DNA from: an uncultured Lachnospiraceae bacterium
Lineage (GTDB): Bacteria; Bacillota; Clostridia; Lachnospirales; Lachnospiraceae
Assembly: GCA_910579505.1 (NCBI GenBank)
Contig: CAJTTZ010000004.1
Coordinates: forward strand, 198,425 to 253,762
DNA length: 55,338 bases
Direction of reading: 5' to 3'
Below are positions 42,470-51,161 of this stretch, piece after piece. The notes below the pieces were generated by a model. That model ran no database searches. It saw only the letters and a list, made by a program, of their open reading frames with translations, and was not told the origin of the DNA. Position numbers and translations under genes: made by a program. Position 1 is the stretch's first letter. Each line of letters begins with the position of its first letter.

Positions 42470-45127
42470 TCATACCGACTCCACCTCCTCCGGCGTAGTC
42501 GTCCCTCTGCTGCCTGTCAGCCCCGACTCGGATGCTCCTGCCGTTACGAAAGAATCTTCTCCCCGTCCGGGCGCATTCCCCGCCCTGTCAAACCGCACGG
42601 TCACTGTAAACAGATCCGCGTCCGTCTCCACGGTCAGCTTTCCGCCGCAGGCTTCCGTAAAGCTCCTCGCAATGGACAGCCCGAGACCGCTGCCGCCATC
42701 GGTACGGCTCTCGTCGCCACGCACAAACCGCTCGGTAAAGTCCTTGCCGTCCGAAAGCTCCAAGCTTGAGGTATTCTTGACGCGCACCACCGCCTGTCCG
42801 ACCTCTTCAGTCAACGTCAGATAAACTCTGGAACCTTCCAGTGAGTAGCGCAGCGCGTTCTGCAAAAGGTTCTGGAACACCCGGTAAAGTCTCTGTCCGT
42901 CCGCCATCACAGTCACCGGCGTCTCCGGGATTGCCGTGCGCATCACAAGGGTACTTTGACTAATCTGGTCATTCATGTCTGCGAGGGTCTGTCTCAACAG
43001 TTTCCCCATATCCAACGTTTCCATCTGAATCGGCAGCTGCCCGGATGCCGCCTTGCTGATCTCAAACACATCCTGCACAATGTTTCTCAGCCGCTCGGAC
43101 TTTTCCCCTAAAATCTGTACGTATTCTTTGACGTGCTGGGGCAGGTTCTCCTCCTGTCGTAAAAGCTCCACATAGCTGATGATGGAGGTGAGCGGCGTCT
43201 TGATGTCGTGAGAAACGTTGGTCACCAGTTCCACCTTCATCCGCTCGCTCTTCACCTGTTCCCTGAGCGCTGTCTCCATGCCCTTCTGTATCTGGTTCAA
43301 ACTGTCCGCCGCCTCCTGCAGATCGGTTCCCTCGGACAAGACCAGTTCCCCGGAAAGCTCTCCTTCCCGCACCGCCAGAATCCGATCTGTGAGCATACCG
43401 ATATCCACCGCCAGACGACGGTTTTTCTTTAAGCCAAAGGCAGTAATCGCGGTAAAGACAAACAGCGCGCCGAATATGACCTCTGCCATCAGCATGTAGG
43501 CATATCTCATATGGAAGGGATAACCCATATCTTCCGCCACGGCTTCATATACATCCGTTTCATACGCATAATTGTAACCGTATCCTCCCGAAATCCAATT
43601 GACCAGTTCCCCCTGAAGCATCCAGAGCGCACAGACCGCCCCCGCAAACAGCAAAAGCAGGCAAATTTCCGCAATCAGTGTGTTGCGCTGTCTCCTCACC
43701 AGTCTTTTCTGGACCGGGTATTTCAGATCCTTCATGTTGAGCAGATCAAAAACCGGTTTCTTCTGCCGTTTCCCATTCATCCGCCAGTCCAGAACGACCA
43801 GATAAATGAGCCAGAACCAAAGCGCCAGATAACCGCCTGCCTCTATCATTCTTTTCATCTCGTAGATGTAATCGCCGCTCCAGTGATAATATCCCAGCCC
43901 GTTTCTGATCCACCAGCCAAACTGCCCGAGCACGTCCCCGCCCATTCCCATAAAGAGAATGGTCAGAACAAGCAAAGCCGCGAGCTTGATCTCCAGACAG
44001 ATTTTTGCCAGTAAATCCGCAATCCATTCCACCGCCTGCCTTCTGCTCTTCCGCATAAGAAGACCGACCGCCAGCAGGAATACGCCGATTCCCATAAAAA
44101 TTTTTATCCGTTCTACGGCGCTTGCCAGATATATAGTATTCCACCGCATACGGTAGAGTCTGCCGCCATACTGCGTGGCACCGCTTCGCCCGTCCTCACT
44201 CACCAGATAGAGCTGGGGATATTTTGCCGCCGCCAGAAAGACCACCGCATCCTTTGCAGACTCTCCCATCGTAAAGTTCGCATACCCGGGTACCTGCCAG
44301 CGGCTCCTGTCGCTGTAGACGCCATCGCCGTACACATCTTCCTCGTAGCCGTCCTTCACGATCTGCACCTTGCCGTCGCCAGCCCTGTTGTACCAGAGGG
44401 TAAAGTTATACGCTTCCGCGTCAAGTGATTGGGAAAAGTCCTCTCCCTTCCACTCCTCCCCCGCTTTGTCCGCAAAGTCGTCAATGTTGGAATACAGCAG
44501 TTTGTTCTGATAGATTACCGCATAGCGGAGGTTTTTGTTCTGCGCCATGTCCGCCATATAGGCGTCCACACTCTCTTGATCCCCGCCGCCGCTGTATCCG
44601 CCGCCATATCCATAATAAACGTCATAATCATCCATGCTGCCATAGCCTGCTTCTGCCGCAATCTCATCATAATGCGCCTGCTGCTCTGTCAGATATTCCT
44701 GATAGTCGTCAAAATTGCCGTCAAAGTCCGCCAGAGTCGCCAGCCCGCCGACGGCATCTGCCGTGTAAGCCGCAGACTCCTCCACGACAGCCTCCTCCTG
44801 TACCACAGTCGTCTCATTTAAGAATCGGTCCTCCCACTCCACGTAGGATTCATCCGTATACTTGTATGCCGGACCCGTGGAATCCGGGTTATATCCGGCA
44901 TATGTTCTTCCGCCGGTTGCCACCCCGAGCAGATCCGAGAGTCTGTTGCTGATCAGGATTCGGAAATCCCCGCTCTCCTGATAGTCCGCCTGCCCCGCAA
45001 AGACATCCACACCAAATGCCGACGCCATGCTTGCCGCGGGAACCAGTTGAATGACCAACATGGTCAATCCCGCCGCAAAAGCCAGAAAACTGCCTGTTGC
45101 CTTACTTTTTTTCCATCTTGTATCCAA
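42470..45127 (-). CDS. Large membrane sensor histidine kinase
   Basis: An 885-residue kinase. A first membrane helix (about 13-35) is followed by an extracellular sensor region of about 300 residues rich in Tyr, Asp and Gly, then several membrane helices (about 340-360, 380-400, 425-445, 490-510 and 550-575). A HAMP-like linker (IGMLTDRILAVREGELSG), HisKA (VSHDIKTPLTSIISYVELL, phospho-His near 640) and HATPase (NLLQNALRYS, GGSGLGLSIA) follow. It partners the OmpR-type regulator upstream, whose stop it overlaps by 26 bases. The start is TTG with a weak ribosome site, consistent with translational coupling. The signal is unknown. Confidence 0.92.
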   Translation of the reverse strand: MDTRWKKSKATGSFLAFAAGLTMLVIQLVPAASMASAFGVDVFAGQADYQESGDFRILISNRLSDLLGVATGGRTYAGYNPDSTGPAYKYTDESYVEWEDRFLNETTVVQEEAVVEESAAYTADAVGGLATLADFDGNFDDYQEYLTEQQAHYDEIAAEAGYGSMDDYDVYYGYGGGYSGGGDQESVDAYMADMAQNKNLRYAVIYQNKLLYSNIDDFADKAGEEWKGEDFSQSLDAEAYNFTLWYNRAGDGKVQIVKDGYEEDVYGDGVYSDRSRWQVPGYANFTMGESAKDAVVFLAAAKYPQLYLVSEDGRSGATQYGGRLYRMRWNTIYLASAVERIKIFMGIGVFLLAVGLLMRKSRRQAVEWIADLLAKICLEIKLAALLVLTILFMGMGGDVLGQFGWWIRNGLGYYHWSGDYIYEMKRMIEAGGYLALWFWLIYLVVLDWRMNGKRQKKPVFDLLNMKDLKYPVQKRLVRRQRNTLIAEICLLLLFAGAVCALWMLQGELVNWISGGYGYNYAYETDVYEAVAEDMGYPFHMRYAYMLMAEVIFGALFVFTAITAFGLKKNRRLAVDIGMLTDRILAVREGELSGELVLSEGTDLQEAADSLNQIQKGMETALREQVKSERMKVELVTNVSHDIKTPLTSIISYVELLRQEENLPQHVKEYVQILGEKSERLRNIVQDVFEISKAASGQLPIQMETLDMGKLLRQTLADMNDQISQSTLVMRTAIPETPVTVMADGQRLYRVFQNLLQNALRYSLEGSRVYLTLTEEVGQAVVRVKNTSSLELSDGKDFTERFVRGDESRTDGGSGLGLSIARSFTEACGGKLTVETDADLFTVTVRFDRAGNAPGRGEDSFVTAGASESGLTGSRGTTTPEEVESV

Positions 45128-45800
45128 TGCCCCACACCACCTTTATATATTCTGGCTCTTTCGGATTGAGTTCGATTTTCTCCCGGATGTGTCTGATGTG
45201 CACCATCACCGTGTTCTCCGGCGCGAAGGACGGCTCCTCCCAGACTCTCTCATAGATCTCCTCCGCCGGGAAGATGCGCCCCCTGTTCTTCATCAGAAGC
45301 TCCATGATCTTCGTCTCCGTGGCGGTCAGTCTGACCGGCTCCCCGTCCGCGTAGAGCGTGCGCTCCCGAAGGCGGTAACAGAGTCTGCCGTTTACGATCT
45401 CGTCCGCCTCATTTGGCGCGTTGATGCCGCCCAGCATTGTGTACCTGCGAAGCTGGCTTTTCACCCGTGCCGCCAGCTCCTGCGGGTTGAAAGGCTTCGC
45501 CACATAGTCGTCCGCCCCCATGGAAAGCCCTAAGATCTTGTCCGTGTCCTCTGTCTTCGCGCTCAGAACGATGATCGGCAGATTCTTCCGCTCTCTGATC
45601 TTCATCATGGCGGACAGCCCGTCCAATTTCGGCATCATCACGTCCATGATGATAAGCTGCACCTCCGACTCCGCCAGAATCTGCAGAGCCTCCATGCCGT
45701 CATAAGCCTTTCGCACGCGATACCCTTCCTTTTCCAAAAGAAGCGCAATCGCCCGCACAATCTCCCTGTCATCGTCCACCACAAGCACACATGCATCCAT
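45102..45800 (-). CDS. OmpR/PhoB-family response regulator
   Basis: The 232-residue regulator has a receiver domain (VLVVDDDREIV, phospho-Asp in IIMDVMMPKLDG near residue 54, Lys in AKPFNPQEL) and a C-terminal winged helix (LTATETKIMELLMKNRGRIF, VMVHIRHIREKIE and VWGIGYKME). It controls genes in response to the overlapping histidine kinase, most likely including its own operon with the S41 protease. A perfect 14-base palindrome lies 22 bases upstream of the start codon and is a candidate binding site. Confidence 0.95.
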   Translation of the reverse strand: MDACVLVVDDDREIVRAIALLLEKEGYRVRKAYDGMEALQILAESEVQLIIMDVMMPKLDGLSAMMKIRERKNLPIIVLSAKTEDTDKILGLSMGADDYVAKPFNPQELAARVKSQLRRYTMLGGINAPNEADEIVNGRLCYRLRERTLYADGEPVRLTATETKIMELLMKNRGRIFPAEEIYERVWEEPSFAPENTVMVHIRHIREKIELNPKEPEYIKVVWGIGYKMEKK

Positions 45801-45821
45801 CTGAAAACCTTACCCCCTTTT

Positions 45822-45835
45822 TGTTCCGCGGAACA
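45822..45835. promoter_or_regulatory. Perfect palindrome TGTTCCGCGGAACA upstream of the response regulator
   Basis: The 14-base perfect palindrome lies 22-35 bases before the start codon. A related GAACGGTTC word occurs about 40 bases further upstream in the same gap, along with a small hairpin (ACTTATC/GATAAGT). Operator function is inferred; the 191-base gap shows no clear promoter. Confidence 0.45.
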
Positions 45836-45991
45836 GTTCATATCCCAATCTTTTCCTCAGAAAAATCCTCAATGAACCGTTCCTAAGCCTGCACTTATCA
45901 TAAAGATAAGTCCTTATAAAAAAGTCGTGGGATTTCTTATAAAAATCTTAAAGATGTGCAGCATCCTGAGTCTGTTTATGCTCTACAACTG

Positions 45992-48754
45992 TCAATTCAT
46001 ATAGTTCTCCCGCATCTCACACTCCGCAGTCCGCACCTCCTCGAGAAGCTCCCTCGCGGAAACCCGGATCGCGCCCGCTCCCATAATGATGATCTGCTCA
46101 AGCCCGTCGGAGGTGGCTACCCGCACCCGGTGGTTTTTCCGGCTCATCTCATGGGTCACCTTCTCAATATACTGGTCCGCCGTCTCCGCCTCCTTCGTGT
46201 AGACTACATCTATATTATGGTAATGCTCCACACTGCCGGGATTTCCCTTCACACGGTACGCGTCAAAGACCAGAATCAGGTGCATTTTGCGATAAGCCTG
46301 ATAATTGCACAGAATATCCGCCAGCCTGCAGCGTGCTGCGTTTAAGTCGCCTTTGGCAAGCCCGGAAAGTTCCTCCCATGCAAAGATGATATTGTAGCCG
46401 TCCACCAGAAGATACTCCTCCTGCTTCGCCTGCCCGCCGCGGTATTCGACTTCGACGGGGGCCGCCGTCTTCGCCCGGATGGTTCTCGCCCAACCCTGCT
46501 TTTTCGGCTCCTTTGTCCCAAAAGTACGCGCAAAGATTTCCTCCACCTCGTCTTGACCTATAAAGTCAACCGTAGATCTGCCATCTGCGGACCGTTTCGC
46601 ATACCGCTCCGCAAAATTCCCCGCCCCGGCGCCGCTTCCCGCCCTGTTATCCCCGGTGCCGCCATCTTGTCCGTATCCGGAGTATTGACCATCTTGGTCG
46701 TTTTCATTATCCATGCCATAGATGCTGCCGTCCGACAGCCGCCACCCAGGTTTCAACACCGGCTCCAGATGCATGTACTCCTCCACCCGGTCCCAATCCA
46801 CCACAAATCCCGCGCCGTGGGCGCAGAACACGGAACCGCACGGATTCTCCATATCATGTTCCGCCTCATAACCGATCTGCTCTGTGACTTCATCCGCGTT
46901 ATGGCACAGCTCATAGCCCTGCAGTCTCGTAAACAGCCGCCCTTTTCCCGCGGTATAGGCGAGCATTTTCGTCTGGTAGCCGCCAAATTCGGAGACGGGA
47001 ACCGTGCCTGTGAGCACCGCTTCGTCCCCCACGGTCTCCGGCGCGTCAAAACGGCCGCTCATCGCCTGTATGTCCGTCATGGCACGCCCCACCAGAGAGG
47101 CAGGCAGTTCCATGCGAAAGGCATAGACAGGCTCCAGAAGCACGCTCCCCGCCCGGCACAGCCCCTGCCTGAGCGCACGGTAGGTCGCCTGTCTGAAATC
47201 ACCGCCCTCCGTGTGCTTCACATGGGATTTACCCGCCGCCAGCGTAATCTGCATATCTGTAATCGGCGACCCCGTGAGGACGCCAAGGTGGGTCTTTTCC
47301 TCCAGATGGGTCAAAATCAGCCGCTGCCAGTTTCGGTCCAGCTTGTCCTCGCTGCAGCAGCTTCGGAAAGCAAGGCCGCTCCCCCGCTCTCCCGGCTCCA
47401 GGATCAGATGCACCTCCGCATAGTGCTTAAGCGGTTCAAAATGCCCCACGCCCTCCGCCACGTCCGCAATGGTCTCCTTATAGAGAACGCTCCCCTCGTC
47501 AAAATCCACGTCTATACCGAAACGCCCGGCAATCAGTTTCCTCAAAATCTCGATCTGCACCTCGCCCATAAGCCGGACGTGGAGTTCCCCGCTCTGCTCC
47601 TGTCTGACAAGGTGAAGCTGCGGCTCTTCCTCCTCAAGTTTACATAATTTTACATACATGTCGTGGATATCACACCCGTCAGGCAAATTGACCCGATAAG
47701 TCATAATCGGTTCCAAAACAGGAAGCACGCTCGCCTGCTCCGCGCCAATCCCCTGTCCGCAAAAGGTATATTCCGGTCCGAGAAGCGCGCAGATACTCCC
47801 GGCTTCCGCCTCCTGCACCGTCACATATTTCTCCCCGGAATATTGACGGATCTGGTCGATCTTTTCCGCACAGTCTGCGGACACTGTGATCGTCTGCTTG
47901 ACCTTGAGACTGCCCCCTGTCACCTTGATATGGGTCAGTCGTTTTCCCTGCGCATCCCTCGTGATCTTAAAGACCCGCGCGCCGAACACTTCCCCGTACT
48001 CAGGTGAAGGCGCATATGTCATGAGGGCGTCCAGCAATGCCTCCACACCGTCTCCATGCAGGGCGGAACCGAAAAAGCAGGGGAACAACTGCCTGCTTTC
48101 TACAAGCGACCTGATCTCTACATCGCTCACCGGGGGCTGCCCGCCCTGTAACACGCCTGCCGATGTCTGCCCCTGTCCAGCGGCTCCCTGCTCCATCCGC
48201 TCCAGATACTGCTCCAAAAGTGTCTCATCGCAGACTGCTATGTTCTCATAAAATACATCCGTCCGCTCACCGCCCGGACACACAAAAGACACACAGCGCC
48301 CGTCCAGCTCCTTCTGCACTGCCAAAAGCAGACGCCCGCTGTCCGTCCCCTGCTGGTCCATCTTATTGATAAAGAGAAATACAGGCACCCGGTAGCGCTC
48401 TAACAGCCTCCACAATGTCAGCGTGTGGCTCTGCACGCCGTCCGCGCCGTTTATAATGAGTACCGCACAGTCCAGCACCTGCAGCGTCCGTTCCATCTCC
48501 GCCGAGAAGTCCACATGCCCCGGCGTATCCAAAAGCGTCACTTCTGCGCCTTTCCAAGAGAAACGCGCCTGCTTGGAGAAAATAGTGATGCCCCGGTCCC
48601 GCTCCTGCGCATCCGTATCCAAAAACGTATTCCGATGATCCACACGGCCGGGATTTCTAATCTCTCCCGCCACGTAGAGCACACGCTCCGCCAACGTTGT
48701 TTTTCCTGCATCCACATGTGCCAGCAGACCGATCACTGTCCTTTTACCGCTCAT
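45992..48754 (-). CDS. TetM-like ribosomal GTPase fused to a YacP/Rae1-like NYN nuclease domain
   Basis: The 920-residue protein begins with an EF-G/TetM-type GTPase: GLLAHVDAGKTTLAERVLY, DTPGHVDFSAEME and NKMD, then domains II-V through about residue 650. A Gly/Asp-rich linker follows. From about residue 778 a complete NYN domain appears (LLVDGYNIIFAWEEL, LILVFDAYRVKG, YTKEAETADQYIEK, VATSDGLEQ, SARELLEEV), closely like B. subtilis YacP (Rae1), which cleaves mRNA in the ribosomal A site. The decoding-loop motif VSTPADFR of true Tet proteins reads KHTEGGDFR, so tetracycline resistance is not indicated. A coupled ribosome-clearing and mRNA-cutting role is inferred. GGGGG lies 5 bases before the chosen ATG. 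Confidence 0.9.
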   Translation of the reverse strand: MSGKRTVIGLLAHVDAGKTTLAERVLYVAGEIRNPGRVDHRNTFLDTDAQERDRGITIFSKQARFSWKGAEVTLLDTPGHVDFSAEMERTLQVLDCAVLIINGADGVQSHTLTLWRLLERYRVPVFLFINKMDQQGTDSGRLLLAVQKELDGRCVSFVCPGGERTDVFYENIAVCDETLLEQYLERMEQGAAGQGQTSAGVLQGGQPPVSDVEIRSLVESRQLFPCFFGSALHGDGVEALLDALMTYAPSPEYGEVFGARVFKITRDAQGKRLTHIKVTGGSLKVKQTITVSADCAEKIDQIRQYSGEKYVTVQEAEAGSICALLGPEYTFCGQGIGAEQASVLPVLEPIMTYRVNLPDGCDIHDMYVKLCKLEEEEPQLHLVRQEQSGELHVRLMGEVQIEILRKLIAGRFGIDVDFDEGSVLYKETIADVAEGVGHFEPLKHYAEVHLILEPGERGSGLAFRSCCSEDKLDRNWQRLILTHLEEKTHLGVLTGSPITDMQITLAAGKSHVKHTEGGDFRQATYRALRQGLCRAGSVLLEPVYAFRMELPASLVGRAMTDIQAMSGRFDAPETVGDEAVLTGTVPVSEFGGYQTKMLAYTAGKGRLFTRLQGYELCHNADEVTEQIGYEAEHDMENPCGSVFCAHGAGFVVDWDRVEEYMHLEPVLKPGWRLSDGSIYGMDNENDQDGQYSGYGQDGGTGDNRAGSGAGAGNFAERYAKRSADGRSTVDFIGQDEVEEIFARTFGTKEPKKQGWARTIRAKTAAPVEVEYRGGQAKQEEYLLVDGYNIIFAWEELSGLAKGDLNAARCRLADILCNYQAYRKMHLILVFDAYRVKGNPGSVEHYHNIDVVYTKEAETADQYIEKVTHEMSRKNHRVRVATSDGLEQIIIMGAGAIRVSARELLEEVRTAECEMRENYMN

Positions 48755-48774
48755 TTTAACCCCCGATACGCGAA

Positions 48775-48800
48775 CATGTCCCGCCGATAAGCGGGACATG
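48775..48800 (-). terminator. Intergenic hairpin after the methyl-accepting protein gene
   Basis: CATGTCCCGC and GCGGGACATG form a perfect 10-base stem with a 6-base loop, 29 bases past the stop and about 20 bases before the downstream GTPase start. No U-run follows, so it is either a weak terminator or a processing/attenuation hairpin. Confidence 0.5.
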
Positions 48801-48828
48801 CCATAATTGTTATCTAACTTATATTATT

Positions 48829-50298
48829 TTAAACCTGATTCAAAATATTTGCAAGTCTGTCGATACCGGCCTGCACCTTCGCCATAGAGGAAAGTATGGT
48901 TTCCACACCCGTCACCTGCTGCTCTGTGGAAGAGCTGATCTCGGTGGTACCCTGTACGGAGACCTGTGAAATCTTCTCCACTTGCTGCATCGCCTCCTGA
49001 AGCCGTTCCTTGATCTCCACGATACCGCCCAGTTCACCTTTCAGTCTGCCCGTCTCCTCGATAACTTCCTCGGAAGACTTCAGCATGGTGTCAAATATTT
49101 TCACCGTATCGTCCAGTTTCTCATTGGACTCCCGCACAATCACGGTGTTTCGGTCAATCACCTTATTCGTATCGCCGATGGTAGCGATGATGTCCTTCAA
49201 AATCGCGTCGATCTTCTGCGTAGCCGTAGCCGATTCGCCGGACAGTGCGTTGATCTCGTCCGCAACCACGGCAAATCCCCTGCCCGCTTCGCCTGCCCTC
49301 GCCGCCTCAATCGCTGCGTTCAGCGCAAGCAGATTGGTCTGCTTCGCGATCTGGCTGATGCTGTCTATGATCTCGCCGATGGAACTGGACTTCTGCTCCA
49401 GCTCCGCCATACCCTCGGAAGCCACCTGTGTCGCCTTGATGTTCTCACTAAACTTTTTGGAAAGTTCTCCGATGGCTACAATACCTTCATTGTTCTTTTC
49501 TTCCAACTTCTTGACATTTTCAACCGTCTGCAGAACTCTCGACTCAGAATCCCCGATCCGGCTGTCCAGATCATTGAAGATCTGGATGCTGCCCTCCACC
49601 TGTTCGATCTGCTGTTCCACACTGGCGGAAATATCTGCTGTGGACGCCGCAATCTCAGATGAACTCTGCTCAAAACTATGTAGGGAATCGTAAATGGACT
49701 GGGAGGACTCCTGCAGTCCCTCGAAAGCGCCCCTTACACTGTTCAGAAGCTCTTCGACCTCCCCCTCCTTCTGCTCTACCGCCGCAAACAGGGATCTCGC
49801 CCTGAATACGATGAAAACGGCCGCTGCAATCGCAAGCACATATACCATAATGATAAAAACCCAGATAGACAGTGTGTACATACACAGATATGCCTGTCTG
49901 AAAATAAGCAGCGCCACGACATTGACTCCAACGGTCACTCCTGCGCACACCTTAATTACCGACAAATCATAGTAGGGAACCGCCAGAAACAGAACGAGAA
50001 AATACGCTTCCACCATAGCTCCGAAAACGCCGGGCGTCCCCGCCACAAGGGTTACCGCGCCAAAAATCGGCAGCACAGATATATACAGGTATTTCGCATA
50101 AGCCCCCAGTTTCTTTTCAAGAACCTTGATCAGCGCACTGGCAGCCACCATCAGCAGCACAATCGCATCTTTGCCGCCTGCACCATTAAACAAAAGTACA
50201 TAAACGAAAGCCACAATAGGAATTACCAGCAGAAACAGGAACATAATCATGTTCATCCGTTTCTCCTCATTTTTGAGAATTTCCAATTCCATATTCAC
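48829..50298 (-). CDS. Membrane methyl-accepting chemotaxis-type protein
   Basis: The product (about 489 residues) has an N-terminal block of about six membrane helices (residues 15-185) with no large extracellular domain and no evident HAMP. A coiled signalling domain follows, with the conserved hairpin tip EAARAGEAGRGFAVVADEIN (about residues 340-360) found in MCPs. It probably senses a membrane-associated or cytoplasmic cue and talks to CheA or a dedicated partner; no che genes are in the window. AAGGAGG precedes a TTG/GTG/ATG group; the GTG at 50298 and the ATG at 50292 both have workable spacing. Confidence 0.9.
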   Translation of the reverse strand: MNMELEILKNEEKRMNMIMFLFLLVIPIVAFVYVLLFNGAGGKDAIVLLMVAASALIKVLEKKLGAYAKYLYISVLPIFGAVTLVAGTPGVFGAMVEAYFLVLFLAVPYYDLSVIKVCAGVTVGVNVVALLIFRQAYLCMYTLSIWVFIIMVYVLAIAAAVFIVFRARSLFAAVEQKEGEVEELLNSVRGAFEGLQESSQSIYDSLHSFEQSSSEIAASTADISASVEQQIEQVEGSIQIFNDLDSRIGDSESRVLQTVENVKKLEEKNNEGIVAIGELSKKFSENIKATQVASEGMAELEQKSSSIGEIIDSISQIAKQTNLLALNAAIEAARAGEAGRGFAVVADEINALSGESATATQKIDAILKDIIATIGDTNKVIDRNTVIVRESNEKLDDTVKIFDTMLKSSEEVIEETGRLKGELGGIVEIKERLQEAMQQVEKISQVSVQGTTEISSSTEQQVTGVETILSSMAKVQAGIDRLANILNQV

Positions 50299-50348
50299 CA
50301 ATCCTCCTTCTCACACGTAAGAAAATATATACTCACTATCTGGTACTT

Positions 50349-50378
50349 ATGATACAGTATCGCCCCCATGGAAGTCAA
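50349..50378 (-). promoter_or_regulatory. Sigma-A promoter of the methyl-accepting protein gene
   Basis: Minus-strand TTGACT (50373-50378), an 18-base spacer and TATCAT (50349-50354). It lies immediately downstream of the GNAT gene's stop. Confidence 0.5.
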
Positions 50379-50405
50379 TTGAAAAATTATCGCCCACAAA
50401 CCCCG

Positions 50406-51020
50406 TCAACCGCATTCCTGCTCACTTTCCGGCATCATGACAAGGCTCACAAACCGGGCGTAATGCTCCCTCTTAAACATCGTTTTATAGAGGGTGTCCA
50501 GAGCAGTCATGGAAGCCTTCTGCCCCCGCTCCCCGATAGGTTTGTAAAGAACGCTGTAATCCACGCCGAAGAGAACCGACCGAAACGCCGTCATCCCGCA
50601 GCCGCACGACTGATAGAAGGCGATCCTGCGCTGTCTGGTCAAACGCTGCTTCTCGTTTTCGGCCGCCGAAATCCGCTCGGACTCGATATAAAGTCCATCC
50701 ACTTCCGGCAGATTTTCTTCAAAGTAGGACACAAACAGAGAAAATGCCTGGTGCCCGAGCCCTCCGCCCCTTTTCCCTTCCAGAATCGCGAAATAATCAA
50801 GCAGCGCACACCTCGCCTCCCCACAGAGTATAAAAACGGCATAGCCCGCCAGGTTTTTCTCCTCGTAGATCCCCAGAGAAAAGCCATAGCCCGCATCCAT
50901 GCTCCTTGTGATATGGCTCAATGGCTTCAGTTCGTCGGGCGGAAAATCTTTCCCCATATAAGTCCGATAAATATGCCCGATTTCTTCTTTATCCAATTTT
51001 TTTACGGTATAAGCCGTCAT
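50406..51020 (-). CDS. GNAT-family N-acetyltransferase
   Basis: The 204-residue protein matches the GNAT fold: an N-terminal strand with the EEIGHIYRTYMGKDFPPDEL region, a core with GYAVFILCGEARCALLDYFAI, a GKRGGGLGHQAFSL segment corresponding to the acetyl-CoA pyrophosphate loop (about residues 85-96), and then ESERISAAENEKQRLTRQRR with IAFYQSCGC. The substrate is unknown. AAGGGAG precedes the ATG. Four copies of GTTTACATAA lie in the 141-base gap directly upstream. Codon use is like its neighbours. Confidence 0.83.
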   Translation of the reverse strand: MTAYTVKKLDKEEIGHIYRTYMGKDFPPDELKPLSHITRSMDAGYGFSLGIYEEKNLAGYAVFILCGEARCALLDYFAILEGKRGGGLGHQAFSLFVSYFEENLPEVDGLYIESERISAAENEKQRLTRQRRIAFYQSCGCGMTAFRSVLFGVDYSVLYKPIGERGQKASMTALDTLYKTMFKREHYARFVSLVMMPESEQECG

Positions 51021-51037
51021 TTTTCCGCTCCCTTTTC

Positions 51038-51151
51038 GTTTACATAACTCTATTCATCTTATACATCACTTTGTAGTTTACATAATACTCACACGCATCT
51101 GTATCTCGGTTTACATAATACCCGCATGCAGCCGAATCTCAGTTTACATAA
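51038..51151 (+). repeat. Four spaced GTTTACATAA repeats
   Basis: Copies begin at 51038, 51076, 51109 and 51142, with 38-, 33- and 33-base spacing; the units starting at 51076 and 51109 share additional bases (ATAC, CGCAT and ATCTC). The array fills most of the 141-base gap between the DUF512 gene and the GNAT gene. Only the 10-mer is strictly kept, so it may be a cluster of protein-binding sites. Confidence 0.75.
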
Positions 51152-51161
51152 CACGTCCATC

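Noticed and set aside
46553..47647. 364-codon rightward frame opposite the TetM-like gene
   Set aside because: Antisense shadow of a well-supported coding region; composition rich in Arg, His and Pro without any family resemblance.
45992..48754. Tetracycline-resistance gene
   Set aside because: The tip of domain IV lacks the VSTPADFR-type loop of true Tet proteins, and the NYN fusion points to a different role.
51038..51151. CRISPR-like array
   Set aside because: Only 10 bases are repeated strictly, spacing is irregular at one end, and there are no cas genes.
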